DNA from: Owenia fusiformis
Taxonomy: Eukaryota; Annelida; Polychaeta; Sabellida; Oweniidae
Length of the DNA: 64,000 nucleotides
Direction: 5' to 3'
NCBI GenBank assembly: GCA_903813345.2
Contig: CAIIXF020000010.1
Coordinates: 16,317,181-16,381,180, forward strand
Each line of letters begins with the position of its first letter. Within the stretch, counting starts at the first letter, position 1. This document shows, piece after piece, positions 37,101 to 45,088 of this stretch. The notes under the pieces are model-generated. The model saw nothing but the letters and a program-made list of their open reading frames with translations. It searched no databases and was not told where the DNA came from. The position numbers were made by a program, and so were the translations under genes.

Positions 37101-38437
37101 GTTCCAGAATTTTATTAATCACTGCGTGTTATGTGTTCAGTTCAACTTCCTCATTTAAACATGTTGTGATCACCATCATGCAAAATCAACATCCTTTATG
37201 AGTAACATATCTTAATAATACCATAGACATGATCTCTAATAATGATTAAAGGTTGTTAATTGACTCGTATAGTACAATGATCTCACGTTATCAATAATAA
37301 GACCCCATAAGATTCTGAATAATCTATACTAATCCAGTATAACCTGCAGACTCCCGCAGACTCATTTCATCTCTCTTATTTTCCAAAAACTCGTCTAAAG
37401 GTGCCTTAAGTTCAAAGTATGTGTTCCAAACTTGTCCTCAGTTTGTATATAATTGTCTCATATGTGGAATACTATAAGGCTTCAAATAATAAGTCCATCC
37501 CCTTAGGAAGCTAACACAATAAATAAATCATAGAAATGACTGCTGCTCAGAATATTCCTGGCATTGGCCTCCCAAACAGTTAAGATATTAGATATCAAGA
37601 GAACACTAACTAGAATGTTGTGGGCTATAACAAGGTTTAAACATATAATCTAACCAGTACTGAGTTTATTAAGTACTGGTTTACATATAATAAATATTAT
37701 CTAAATATGATTTTAAGAGTTTTAAGGAAATGGATAATTATTGTGAACCTAATTTCCTATGTATGGGAATGAATTGATTAGTAGTCCTTTCTTCAAGAGC
37801 ATTCAAGTGCCATCTTTCAATAAGAAATGTTAGTAAAAATGAAAACGTGCATTTTGCTCAATGTAAATAATTACTTGTTATGGTTTTCAGCCCTCATGAG
37901 TATGACAGGAATAACTGAATTAAAGCATGTGTTTTTTCAAATGCATACAGCTACAAACAAATTAGACACTGTAGCTCCTTTTATCACATCAGTGCATTAA
38001 CAGCATTAGTTTTACTGGGCATAATTAGGGACAACCAAACAGCATTTATTGCAGTTTTAGTAATCATCAGCCTATAGGGACAGCCAGGCGGGACAGCCAA
38101 CTCCTATATCACAATTTTCACCATAAATTGCTTTTAAAAGCAGTGGATTAATGGCAAAAACAAAGCTTCAAGCAAATGTCTAACTCTGTTAATGTATCAA
38201 AATTCTAACCTGGAATGAAGAAGAGTGTTATTTCAACAAGAATGATCTGAAATGTGTAAAATGGGAGGATTCTGTGGATCATGCTGGATGTATGGTTCAT
38301 GAGCAAAATGCACAAAGCATTTCATTCCATGCTGAAATCCAACATTAATTTAGACGCTACCTGAGATCGAAGAGAGGCACACGACGTGGCCTCTTTCTGG
38401 GAGTAGGGGGTGACCCATAGATGTTCACCACGAACAT
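8964..38437 (-). CDS. ARHGAP32/33-like: PX-SH3-RhoGAP protein, ARHGAP32/33 (p250GAP/SNX26) family, whole coding span
   Basis: Twenty exons join in phase to 2,233 residues, close to the size of human ARHGAP32. Domain order from the N terminus is: a basic leader (1-120), PX (about 127-262), SH3 (about 288-344), RhoGAP (about 396-590), a conserved post-GAP block (RPKSL...KYIEVG, 611-665) and a long disordered Ser/Asp-rich tail with proline motifs. The family stimulates GTP hydrolysis on Cdc42 and Rac-type GTPases and acts in cytoskeletal and neurite control. The arginine finger is R435 in GIYRLSG, and the GAP motif APNL is present. The start ATG at 38,435-38,437 has an in-frame TGA 24 bases upstream. 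The PX keeps RSYEDF. ARHGAP32 and ARHGAP33 probably arose from one invertebrate gene, so one symbol cannot be chosen. Confidence 0.93.
10257..10511. mobile_element. CACTGGCGGATCC-type hAT-like MITE, copy 2
   Basis: The ends CACTGACAGATCCA and (reverse) CACTGGCGGATCCA are imperfect terminal inverted repeats around 255 bp with no coding sequence. It lies in the intron between exons 19 and 20. No exact 8-bp target duplication is visible, so assignment to hAT rests on the ends alone. Confidence 0.6.
10934..14035 (-). CDS. ARHGAP32/33-like: ARHGAP32/33-like exon 19 (giant disordered exon)
   Basis: A 3,102-bp exon encodes residues 811-1844. It enters at phase 1 after ttgttttcag (D-D-A-F-K-M) and leaves at phase 1 (CAGCCAG|gtacag). 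It is rich in Ser, Asp, His and Thr. Proline clusters at about 903-925 (ELPPRRSRD, PPLPPPRRDS) and 949-960 (GPSPPPRHR) are candidate SH3 ligands. The open frame runs past the donor to a TGA at 10,752, so intron retention would give a short alternative C terminus. Confidence 0.92.
14238..14366 (-). CDS. ARHGAP32/33-like: ARHGAP32/33-like exon 18
   Basis: Encodes about residues 768-810 (ERHSFRSRPVSMETA, then SSSEESFPQLDFGSAF). Of two nearby donors, GATG|gtgggt keeps the frame into exon 19; the one four bases on does not. Ser-rich, probably phosphorylated. Confidence 0.85.
14743..14919 (-). CDS. ARHGAP32/33-like: ARHGAP32/33-like exon 17
   Basis: Encodes about residues 709-767, including RRRRLRSVRSADSLLSG, like the SAKSEESL region of vertebrate members. 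The donor TATAA|gtgagt is chosen over CTGCAG|gtctat 17 bases on because only the former preserves phase 1 into exon 18. Confidence 0.85.
15230..15348 (-). CDS. ARHGAP32/33-like: ARHGAP32/33-like exon 16
   Basis: Encodes about residues 669-708, a Lys/Arg/Gly-rich basic segment (KKRGKDRKSPGSTLKSFF) matching the family's conserved post-GAP block with its WRSFF-like core. Enters at phase 2 and exits at phase 1. Confidence 0.88.
16768..16951 (-). CDS. ARHGAP32/33-like: ARHGAP32/33-like exon 15 (conserved post-GAP block)
   Basis: Encodes residues 608-668. RPKSLAISTPTKLLSLEQA and KYIEVGGGPSNL match a block specific to ARHGAP32/33, which separates this gene from other RhoGAPs. Donor CCAGG|gtaaga. 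Confidence 0.93.
17221..17366 (-). CDS. ARHGAP32/33-like: ARHGAP32/33-like exon 14 (end of RhoGAP domain)
   Basis: Encodes about residues 559-607: the C-terminal helices of the GAP fold (AAALQGVGVQAVVTEYLVRY, then ADLLFND). Phases 2 in and 1 out. Confidence 0.93.
17731..17838 (-). CDS. ARHGAP32/33-like: ARHGAP32/33-like exon 13 (RhoGAP core)
   Basis: Encodes about residues 523-558, including CAFLMKHLSKMAS and NIAIVWAPNLMR, the conserved APNL motif of RhoGAP domains. Phases 2 in and 2 out. Confidence 0.95.
18007..18146. mobile_element. AGTAAAACCTGTATAT foldback repeat, copy 1
   Basis: Begins tagtaaaacctgtatatctg and ends acaggttctactg, so the ends are imperfect inverted repeats. The interior carries the recurring phrase ctgaacacctct. 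It lies in the intron between exons 12 and 13. Confidence 0.65.
18147..18282. repeat. Tandem repeat abutting the exon-12 splice donor
   Basis: The unit agacagcttctactgtgta-taaaacttctggaacagc occurs twice in full and once in degraded form, and cccttgtatata occurs twice. The second cccttgtatataa overlaps the donor region of exon 12 (intron side of 18,283). Copy number could vary close to the splice site. Confidence 0.65.
18283..18510 (-). CDS. ARHGAP32/33-like: ARHGAP32/33-like exon 12 (RhoGAP)
   Basis: Encodes about residues 447-522: a family-typical loop, then DIHSISSLVKMYFRELPNPL, the conserved LKxFxRELPxPL motif of RhoGAPs. Phases 2 in and 2 out. Confidence 0.95.
18690..19680 (+). mobile_element. 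Mariner/Tc1-like transposon relic with long inverted ends
   Basis: The ends GGGTGTCTCAAAAAAATATA and its inverted partner extend into imperfect inverted repeats of about 115 bp. Near the right end, 19,288-19,488 encodes FLCGYLKVSFNAHSKQ, then LEQLKGNIQREIQNNPPELL. This resembles the C-terminal end of mariner-like DDE transposases (the FLWGYLKD...I...IPPEML pattern). The rest of the transposase is lost, so the copy is dead. It sits in the intron between exons 11 and 12. Confidence 0.7.
19938..20190 (-). CDS. ARHGAP32/33-like: ARHGAP32/33-like exon 11 (start of RhoGAP, arginine finger)
   Basis: Encodes residues 363-446: a basic lead-in (LRRRGKLISFLRNFF), then RVFGCDLGEHLLNTGNEIP and GVVDGIYRLSGVASNIQKLR. 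R435 is the catalytic arginine finger. Phases 1 in and 2 out. Confidence 0.96.
20566..20659 (-). CDS. ARHGAP32/33-like: ARHGAP32/33-like exon 10 (end of SH3)
   Basis: Encodes about residues 332-362. GYFPCEHVEII is the final SH3 strand (the usual GxFPxxxVE signature). Phases 0 in and 1 out. Confidence 0.95.
20944..21454 (-). mobile_element. 5'-truncated LINE insertion with 15-bp target duplication
   Basis: An identical 15-mer (atataaaaacatgtt) flanks the insert at 20,944-20,958 and 21,440-21,454. On the minus strand the insert ends in an A-rich tail (20,957-20,980). It encodes an RT-end zinc-binding segment (QWKIFHCIYPHGG, CKLCNEIDNIEHFFIHC, KNIW) of the zf-RVT type. The 15-bp duplication and A tail show target-primed reverse transcription. 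It is in the intron between exons 9 and 10. Confidence 0.85.
21759..21836 (-). CDS. ARHGAP32/33-like: ARHGAP32/33-like exon 9 (SH3)
   Basis: Encodes residues 306-331: VGDMISVIDMPPAEDTVWW then RGKKGFV. The WW pair and acidic loop are the SH3 peptide-binding face. Phases 0 and 0. Confidence 0.96.
22233..22355 (-). CDS. ARHGAP32/33-like: ARHGAP32/33-like exon 8 (PX-SH3 linker and SH3 start)
   Basis: Encodes residues 265-305: an ARHGAP33-like linker (MDNRGNRLIVTDESAINTPA), then AHVIKRYSEQAPDEINLE, the first SH3 strand (ALYDY replaced by VIKRY, as in this family). Phases 0 and 0. Confidence 0.95.
22482..22512. repeat. AAAC microsatellite
   Basis: About eight AAAC/AAAT tetranucleotides in the intron between exons 7 and 8, about 60 bp past the exon-7 donor. 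Confidence 0.8.
22575..22667 (-). CDS. ARHGAP32/33-like: ARHGAP32/33-like exon 7 (end of PX)
   Basis: Encodes residues 234-264, ending NCGPVLNWFE, the family's signature (NCGPVLTWxE in SNX26). Phases 0 and 0. Confidence 0.95.
23195..23434 (-). CDS. ARHGAP32/33-like: ARHGAP32/33-like exon 6 (PX core)
   Basis: Encodes residues 154-233. KRWTISRSYEDFRSLDKQLH holds the PX RxYxDF motif, followed by CIYDRKYSKLPEL. The classical PPxK proline loop is not evident, so phosphoinositide binding may differ from canonical PX domains. The donor ATGGAG|gttggt preserves phase 0. Confidence 0.94.
24355..24466. repeat. Perfect 28-bp inverted repeat (foldback)
   Basis: The 28-bp arm 24,355-24,382 is exactly inverted at 24,439-24,466; the arms contain tcactatgacgtgaaatatg. 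The 56-bp loop holds a second short inverted pair (cccaaatatag / ctatattggg). Probably a MITE in the intron between exons 5 and 6. Confidence 0.8.
24546..24627 (-). CDS. ARHGAP32/33-like: ARHGAP32/33-like exon 5 (PX start)
   Basis: Encodes residues 126-153. FPKLDNCAHFHYDFVELGPL matches the strand that opens the PX region in SNX26-type proteins. Phases 2 in and 0 out. Confidence 0.94.
24793..24856. mobile_element. AGTAAAACCTGTATAT foldback repeat, partial copy 2
   Basis: actgtaaaacctgtatattt followed by ctgaacacctctcaattt matches the left half of the family; the right end is missing. Confidence 0.55.
24931..25025 (-). CDS. ARHGAP32/33-like: ARHGAP32/33-like exon 4
   Basis: Encodes about residues 95-125: GGIIPISDSSDSLSLEARHG then SASVRMKKMTS. 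Ser-rich, upstream of the PX. Phases 0 in and 2 out. Confidence 0.88.
26041..26189. repeat. GGTGCCG-type short tandem repeats with inverted ends
   Basis: A GC-rich island in AT-rich DNA is built from about a dozen variants of cggtgccg and tttcggtgcc. It opens gacgccgtttc and closes with the inverted gaaacggcgtc. Open frames in it are compositional artefacts. Confidence 0.6.
27121..27345. repeat. Degenerate tandem repeat, units about 50-60 bp
   Basis: The core catggtcagacctgtgaata followed by aagtgaaa recurs about five times with substitutions, in intron 3. Confidence 0.6.
27437..27538 (-). CDS. ARHGAP32/33-like: ARHGAP32/33-like exon 3
   Basis: Encodes residues 61-94 (PEIGEPTDPDPVRIDVSKLG, then TIRMDVGNSQFYTK). 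Phases 0 and 0. No domain. Acceptor ctag and donor AAAG|gtaacg. Confidence 0.85.
27675..27794. mobile_element. 120-bp MITE with GGGGTCCATTTT ends
   Basis: caggggtccatttt at the left and the inverted aaaatggaccccag at the right define a small element in intron 2. No protein content. Confidence 0.6.
27935..28126. mobile_element. TTAA-flanked MITE with 12-bp perfect ends
   Basis: GGTAGTTCTGCA at 27,935 is exactly inverted at 28,115-28,126, and both ends are flanked by TTAA. TTAA target duplication is characteristic of piggyBac-type insertion; the terminal bases are not the classic CCC, so the family is tentative. Confidence 0.65.
28489..28738. repeat. Inverted repeat pair around 170 bp
   Basis: catgggctttagacacacta at the left is matched, imperfectly inverted, by tagtgtgttagatca-ctagaagcccatg at the right. 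It lies in intron 2 and is a candidate foldback element. Confidence 0.5.
30233..30335 (-). CDS. ARHGAP32/33-like: ARHGAP32/33-like exon 2
   Basis: Encodes about residues 26-60 (GVRVVSDPGGAVHSRKSTPL, then SLKPDASNMQHQPK). Only the frame matching exon 1's phase is open; the other two have early stops, which supports the join. Confidence 0.85.
30336..38360 (-). other. Intron 1 of the ARHGAP32/33-like gene (8.0 kb)
   Basis: I found no conserved coding exon. It contains one AGTAAAACCTGTAT-type element (31,325-31,508), repeated gagtcagcaaaatyctat segments near 31,788 and 33,851, and otherwise unremarkable AT-rich DNA. Confidence 0.6.
31325..31508. mobile_element. AGTAAAACCTGTATAT foldback repeat, copy 3
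   Basis: Opens acactgaatcctgaatatcc and closes gacaggtttactgtata; the interior repeats ctgaacacctctcaatatga. It is a diverged full-length copy in intron 1. Confidence 0.6.
38361..38437 (-). CDS. ARHGAP32/33-like: ARHGAP32/33-like exon 1 (start codon)
   Basis: Encodes MFVVNIYGSPPTPRKRPRR followed by VPLFDL. An in-frame TGA is seven codons upstream of the ATG. An acceptor-like tract (ttttctgttttag) ends about 37 bases upstream, so the 5' UTR is spliced and another leader exon lies to the right. The donor CTCAG|gtagcg gives phase 2. Confidence 0.82.
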
Positions 38438-39939
38438 GGCTGGAGATTCGTCAATGGTTCAGCATCTAGTTAAACTAAAACAGAAAAGTAATCCATGAGT
38501 CCATGTCACATGTCACTTAAATCCAGTTTTGTAAAAAATTGTTTCAAGTTCAATGCCATATGGTTGCTTTTGTTTTGTTTGGTGGCAACTTGGTAAACCA
38601 TGTAAAAGGTATTTGTCAAGAGCTCACTGAGGCATTTTACCACATTCATCCGGTGATTTGTCTTGAATATTTCAACAGACCCCGCATCTGTCCTTGAAGT
38701 TTACAAACAATTCATTGTTTCCCTGGATATATCCAATCTCCACTGACAACTCTTTACATTCTCCAAGTATGCAACCTGCTTTTCGTTATGATTTACCGAT
38801 TTAACTTCCAAGTCATATGAAACAAGTTATGGCCCTACTACAAAATTAATGTTTACATGGAAACCAATATGTTATCACTGTTATAATCCGTATTAGGGAT
38901 AAAAAATACATTATTAATCCATCCTTAAATCTAAATCCAATGTCAATTTAGAGTAATTTCTCCAGATAAGTGCTCTTTTGTGTTTAACATTTCCCAGCTG
39001 GAGGAACACAAAGGAGGATATATCCCAGATCACTTGAATGTAGTCATATGATCAAAACCAACCAATCAGATACGATTTGATGATATGATTCAGAAAGATC
39101 CATCTGAGAAGATAGTCATGTGCTAGCACAAGACAATGTGTAAGAACAAATCCTGCTACACAATACTCAGCAACATTGCAATGAAGAAACATCGAAATAT
39201 AATTTCTCAATGATCTCTAATTTGTTTACAAATCTAGACTAATTTCCAAATCCTATGTACTCAGTATATATTTCCTTATCACTTCTACTTTTCATTATAC
39301 TTTTCCTGTTCTCTTTAAACATACAACATTTCGTCCCTGGCCCGATATACTACCACAACATCAAAACATAGCTATGTTAATAAATGTCCTTTAAATCTCT
39401 CAATTATACCCAAATTATATGTAAACTTGGTATTCATCCAAACTGACAGGATCTGAATGTTTTTTACGATGATTCATGATAATTGAGGGCATTTTACAGT
39501 ATTATATTGCCCTGATGGCCTATATAACTAAATACAGAAGGTTATCTATAGATGTAGAACAGGATAAAAAGGTATAGTCAATTATTGAAAGTGTACATAG
39601 ATTCAATGATGTTAATTAATATACATAGTTTAATTATTTCATTATCGTTCCTTCATCATGGTAATGATTAATTAAATGCTCCTAAAATGTCATCATTATT
39701 TGCCTCAGAGAATTCCAAGTGTATGCTGATATATCTATTTCAATTTCATATATTGTATTTATATTTTTGAAATTGAATATTTAATTATGTCATACAATTT
39801 CTAAAACATCCTGACCTTGTTTTAGGAATTTCATTTAATACCTCTTGAGACTGAATGTAGATGGTTATCGTTGCTTCATTGCATCTATATTGAGCTGCTC
39901 ATATATCATCGACAGCAAATAAACAGAAAGCTCAAATAG
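38438..39939. other. Non-coding stretch, no gene seen
   Basis: AT-rich, with no supported exon or clear repeat. It is probably the leader intron of the RhoGAP gene. Confidence 0.5.
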
Positions 39940-40430
39940 TTTCAGTCTTGCATGCAATTATTTCTACTGGCATTTTGCTTTTGTTTGCAATTTTTCCTGC
40001 TGGTATATGCAATTATTTCTGCTGGTATATGCAATTATTTCTACTTTTGTCTGCAATTATTCCTGCTGGTATATGCAATTGTTTCTGCTGGTTTATAATC
40101 ATTCCTACTGGTATATGTAATTATTATTGCTGGTTCATAATAATCATTCCTACTATTATAAGTAATCAATCTTGCTTGTGTTTACGATTATTACTACTGG
40201 TGTTTGCAATCATTTCTGGTTTTGTCTGCAATTTTTACTTTTGGTATGCAATCATTCCTGTTGGTGTTAATAAGCATTTCTGCTGGTGTTTGTTATCATT
40301 TCTTCTTCATATTCCTCCTGGTATAAGTAATTATTACTGCTGGTGCTTGCAATTATAACAACTGGTGCTTGCAATTATTATGGCTGGTTGGTGCTTGCAA
40401 TTATAACTGCTGGTGTTTGCAATCATTTTA
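39940..40430. repeat. Degenerate 21-24 bp tandem repeat
   Basis: Variants of gcaattatttctgctggtat recur about 20 times. The 136-codon open frame on the plus strand is a consequence of the low-complexity unit and is not called as a gene. Confidence 0.8.
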
Positions 40431-41190
40431 CAATTTAAAAAAGAAGGACCAATTTAAATCTACAACATTTTCTTCATTCCAAATTAAGATCAGCTGATAA
40501 CAGTAGCTTCAACTATGTTTCCTATGTAATGTGTTTTATCTAAAAAATACCATGCCAAATCTCAACTGTTTGTTAATTTGTGCTCTTGTTTGAATCAAAA
40601 TGAGTTACATTATATATCATCTATCTTTAACGGAGCAGTAATAGCCAAAGGGAGAATATTGATCTCCAATATTTCAAGAGTTGTCCCCTGGGAATTACTA
40701 TTGACCAGACAAGAAACCAAATGTCCTCTTGAATGTCAAAGATCATGTCCTGTTTGGAAAACCCTGAAACTCCATAGAAGATAATGTCTATAAAACCCTC
40801 TGACTAATTAATTAAGTATTAATGATAGTGCTGATACGATCTTTACAATCTCAAATGTACAGTACATTGTATTTAATGAAAGCTTGAACATGAAATGAAA
40901 ATTCACAATGTGAAAGCAGAGAATACCAAAGAATTGATTCTAATTCTAATAAATATATAGAGTTGAGGACTGTAATTGAAATCAGGTGAAGGGTATTCTT
41001 ATTGCAATTTAATGCTTCATCGTGGTTATCCTAAATGTTGCTCTATTATTTTCTAATCTGTACTTTTGTATTCTGATATTGTAATTCATGCTTCGGAACT
41101 TTCTATTTCCTTCCAATTATCAGTTTAGTTTGATGGAAACTAATGACCTTTTGGTAATGTTGGGACAGCCATATAAACAGACTCTAAATA

Positions 41191-41358
41191 CAGAGTGGGC
41201 CAAAAAATGCACAAGTTTTTGGATGAATATATATGTTAAGATTATATATCATTTTAAAGATAAAGTCAAGAGAAATTTGTATTTTGGTACCTTCAAAAGA
41301 GGAACATGTATACAAGTTTAGTGCAAAAAAATTGTGTATTGTTTTTTGGCCAACCCTG
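41191..41358. mobile_element. 168-bp mariner-type MITE
   Basis: The left end CAGAGTGGGCCAAAAAATG and the inverted right end CAGGGTTGGCCAAAAAACA are bounded by TA on both sides (41,189-41,190 and 41,359-41,360). TA duplication and CAGGGTKGGCCAAAA ends are typical of Tc1/mariner derivatives. Confidence 0.75.
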
Positions 41359-41734
41359 TAAATGTGATTGATGACTCATGAGAATGTGATCAATTGTGTT
41401 CATTTATGACAAAAAATCAAATTTGATTTTTTATTGGTTCACTAATCTAATTCCCTGTTAATGTCAGCTCTTATCAAAATAGAATTGCTTAGGGGAATAA
41501 ACAAAACAAAAACTTTTGGTATAATAAAAATTCTGTTATGATAAGATGACTGCCAAACATGACTGCTAAACTGTCCAGTAATCATCATCTTTCATCATTT
41601 GATCAAACATATAATTTATCCAAAGTTACTTCAAAATATTAGTAACTGGCCTCTAATTATCTTACAATTATCTATCACTATTATAATGTAACAATATAAT
41701 ACATTCCTAACTCTCTCCATAACATTTCATGACA

Positions 41735-41810
41735 AGGCATTAACGTACAAAATGTCACCACCTGCCATTTGTTACAGACACCAACATCTACCAACGACCA
41801 CCAAATCTTT
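41735..41810. repeat. Dispersed GCATTAACATGCAAA repeat, copy 2
   Basis: aaggcattaacgtacaaaat, then cacctgccatttgttacag, aligns with the copies near 1,590 and 50,121. Confidence 0.6.
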
Positions 41811-41929
41811 ATGATTTCTATGCTAAATAACAACATTTGCAATTTTATCAGGCCTCTATTGGCTGTTAATTTCCCATGCCTACGGGTTTAATTAGATTTC
41901 TGACAACAGGCAAATGAGAGAAAACAACA

Positions 41930-42405
41930 GACAAACTAAGTGAAGACAATGGGCAAAATGAGTGGAGACAACAGGTAATCAAAGTGAAGATATGCAAAAT
42001 GAGTGGAGACAACAGGTAATCTGAGTGAAGATATGCAAATTGAGTGGAGACAACAGGTAATCTGAGTGAAGATATGCAAAATGAGTGGAGACAACAGGTA
42101 ATCTGAGTGAAGATAGGCAAAATGAGTGGAGACAACAGGCAATTTGAGTGAGAGTGGAGACAACAGGCAATCTGAGTGAAGATAGGCAAAATGAGTGGAG
42201 ACAACAGGCAATTTGAGTGAGAGTGGAGACAACAGGCAATCTGAGTGAAGATAGGCAAAATGAGTGGAGACAATGGGCAAACTGAGTAAAGATAGGCAGA
42301 TAAGTGGAGATAATAGGCAAACTGAGTAAAGATAGGCAGATAAGTAGAGACAATGGGCAAACTGAGTAAAGATAGGCAAAATGAGTAGAGACAATAGGCA
42401 AATTT
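41930..42405. repeat. 41-bp minisatellite, about 12 copies
   Basis: The unit agtggagacaacaggtaatc plus tgagtgaagatatgcaaaatg repeats about 12 times, with some shortened 21-bp insert units. Because 41 is not a multiple of 3 and the unit lacks minus-strand stops, all three minus frames stay open and mimic a protein. Confidence 0.9.
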
Positions 42406-45088
42406 TGGGGAAATTATAAAAATGTCAAAAACAGTTCACAGTCATTATAATAACATATGGTTTTGAAAAAAAAACTGAGGAAATCCCCAAATGAAACCCT
42501 GCTCCTAATACTACCCCTTTTCTCTATTTTCAACATCAATTTTTACAAGATGAGATCTGTGAAAGAATGCAGTCAATAAAATGCAAGGTTATCATGACAT
42601 GTTACATCACAGATACCAGGAGACGTTTATCAAACAAGTGGATGAAGGCAAATAATCCAATTTCCCGTTTCCCAGAATCTAATTCCACATCCCATCAAGA
42701 TAGTCAAAGGGCACAATGAAACTAAAATAAAGTTATCTTTCTCGGAGTACATTTATTGATTAGAATCAGTTTTTTCTAAATTGAAGAACATTTCAAACAA
42801 TCATGAAATGACGTACATAATCCATGTCAAAAACAATGATAACACCAGGCAAAGAGATACCAGGAATATAAATCAGATTCTTCAAACTCAAGTGCTATTT
42901 ATACTCTCAAAACATCTCAGAGAAGGGAATTGACAATTTGAATGTCTATCAGATTGACCTTAATCTTATCTATAGACATCAGAATATTTTCAGATGGCAA
43001 TAATTTGGTTATATGAATTCCCGAATAGATTGTAAGAAGAGTTATTTGCATATTTAACATGTCTTTAGCAAGCTAGTGTCTTGTGGAAGATTCTTGTCGA
43101 AGAATTTCATCTCCTTTATCAAGTTCTGACATTCTGAGTTATTAGAAAAATTGATCAAGTTACCACTTCTTTTATTACAATTTGAATTATTCTTTCATGT
43201 TGATGCTTTTATGACATTTCCGAAAAACTTATTAAGGGCTTAGTATGGAATTTGGGTTGCTAAGATATCTATATTGGTTGGGGAAGGATAAAAATTTGAA
43301 GAAAATGCTTGAAAATTCCAAACAAACAATGTTTTTTTTTGGTATTTGTTCTTCAGCATTCGTTTCTTGATGTTTTTTTCCTGAAATACTTTTGCTTGAC
43401 AATACTCAGAAAAATGTGTATTTGCGTGACATACAAATGCACAAACTTCACTAGGATGGTCTGACGGCCTCCATCTTTTCTCAAACATGTAATTCCATGA
43501 TTGACTAAGACTTGATACAAAAAAATGTGTATTTGCGTGACACATTATTCTGTCACACAAAAATGGGCGGGTTCTCAATTTCTTCAACAAATGCATGACA
43601 GATACGCAAATTGTGGGACAGTTGAATGACCTCCATCTCTCCTCAAACATATAATTCCATCATTGACTTGATACCAAAAAACATTAAAGAAGCATGAAGA
43701 GAAGTCAGATTATACCATTGATGAAGCAGAAACAGTTTTTCTTCAATCAATAAACTGAACATAGTACACATGACATATATGACTGCAAAGAAATGTTTGA
43801 AACACAGGACTTACATGAGTGATATATCTTGTAGTTCTGATCATCGCTGGTACCAGATCACTATTTAATCTGCTTACCTTAATTTATAAAGTCTTGACCA
43901 GACCTTCATGATATCCTGATATCCAATGAAAACATACTTGAACTTGTTCTTGACAAGTATTTGTTGTGCTATAATCCAAGTGCTTTCCTAATTCTAGGGC
44001 CTCAAGTGGCGCATGTTTTGCAGAGATGTGTACTGGAACATGGTAAAGCCATATTATCTGTTATCGAACCGCCACCTTGTTTTTCTCATTTCCACTTGAT
44101 AGTGGTATAGTGTTAATGTCTTTATTTATCTGGATCTGGTTATCCTCTCATTTGGTACAAATCCCAAATTATGTAGATCCATCAACATCGCAAACATTAG
44201 AATAAAAATCCAATATTTTGATGATGGACCACGGAACACCCTCAAATACTCAATCGGTGATATTGGCCAGAAATCGATAATATTTTTAGAAGTGTTGATT
44301 TGGGAGTGCGTCAGTACTTTTTCCTCATGATACTATCCATATCAACGTTATAAACTTATAGCATCATAACCTTATAACTCACTGTCTGTCTGCTCTAAGG
44401 CAGTAAACAGAAATATTATTCAGCGCAATTTGACAAACAAACCTTACGTTCATCTTTCCGAGAGTGACTTGGGAAATCACTATAATGTTACTTTTACTTA
44501 TCATCGAACTTACTGACACTTATACAGTATATGGAAAACTAAACTGATTGAGGTTGGGATCTAACTGGAAAGGAGGGAGATAGTTTCAATTCCAGCTATA
44601 TATTCACATTGTATATTCTTAGTGTTATCAGATACATGCAATTAAATTTATTGTCATCATTTTAATAAACATAATACCAAATGTAAGATATCGAAGCTTA
44701 TCGTTAATTCTCGTGAATTATAAGATCTATTTTAAGTTTTATAATAACTATGATAAGTACTACTATCATGAATAATGTTTAGCAAATTGCTATTTGAAAA
44801 TATTTATCTATTGACATTTTCACCTTTGGATTTAAAAATAATGTTTTGCATTCTAAATAGAAATTTGATATTGAGTGCTCTCTTATATGATCTTAGTCAA
44901 ACAAGATATTTCAAAAATGTGTTTATAAATATTTATTTCTGAAAGTATTTTATTGAAATGAATGATATTCCCATACAGAATACAAACACAACAAGACCTG
45001 AGGCTAAAATAAAACTAAACAAATATTTTAAAAACTCATTTTGGGTTCCTCAATATATTTAGAGAGCTCTATGGTATAGAGGCCTTAC
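42406..45088. other. Non-coding stretch with a local duplication
   Basis: AT-rich and without a supported exon. Near 43,400-43,670 a segment containing aaatgtgtatttgcgtgaca, then cctccatcttttctcaaaca, occurs twice. This gives a 136-codon minus frame that I do not accept as a gene. Confidence 0.5.

Noticed and set aside
39948-40358. 136-codon plus-strand open frame rich in Cys, Ile and Phe
   Set aside because: It lies wholly in a degenerate 21-24 bp tandem repeat; the peptide simply repeats the unit.
41866-42401. Three overlapping minus-strand frames of 140-164 codons
   Set aside because: All arise from the 41-bp minisatellite, which lacks stops in three frames.
43240-43650. 136-codon minus-strand frame
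   Set aside because: It spans a local duplication with low-complexity ends and shows no family resemblance or splice context.
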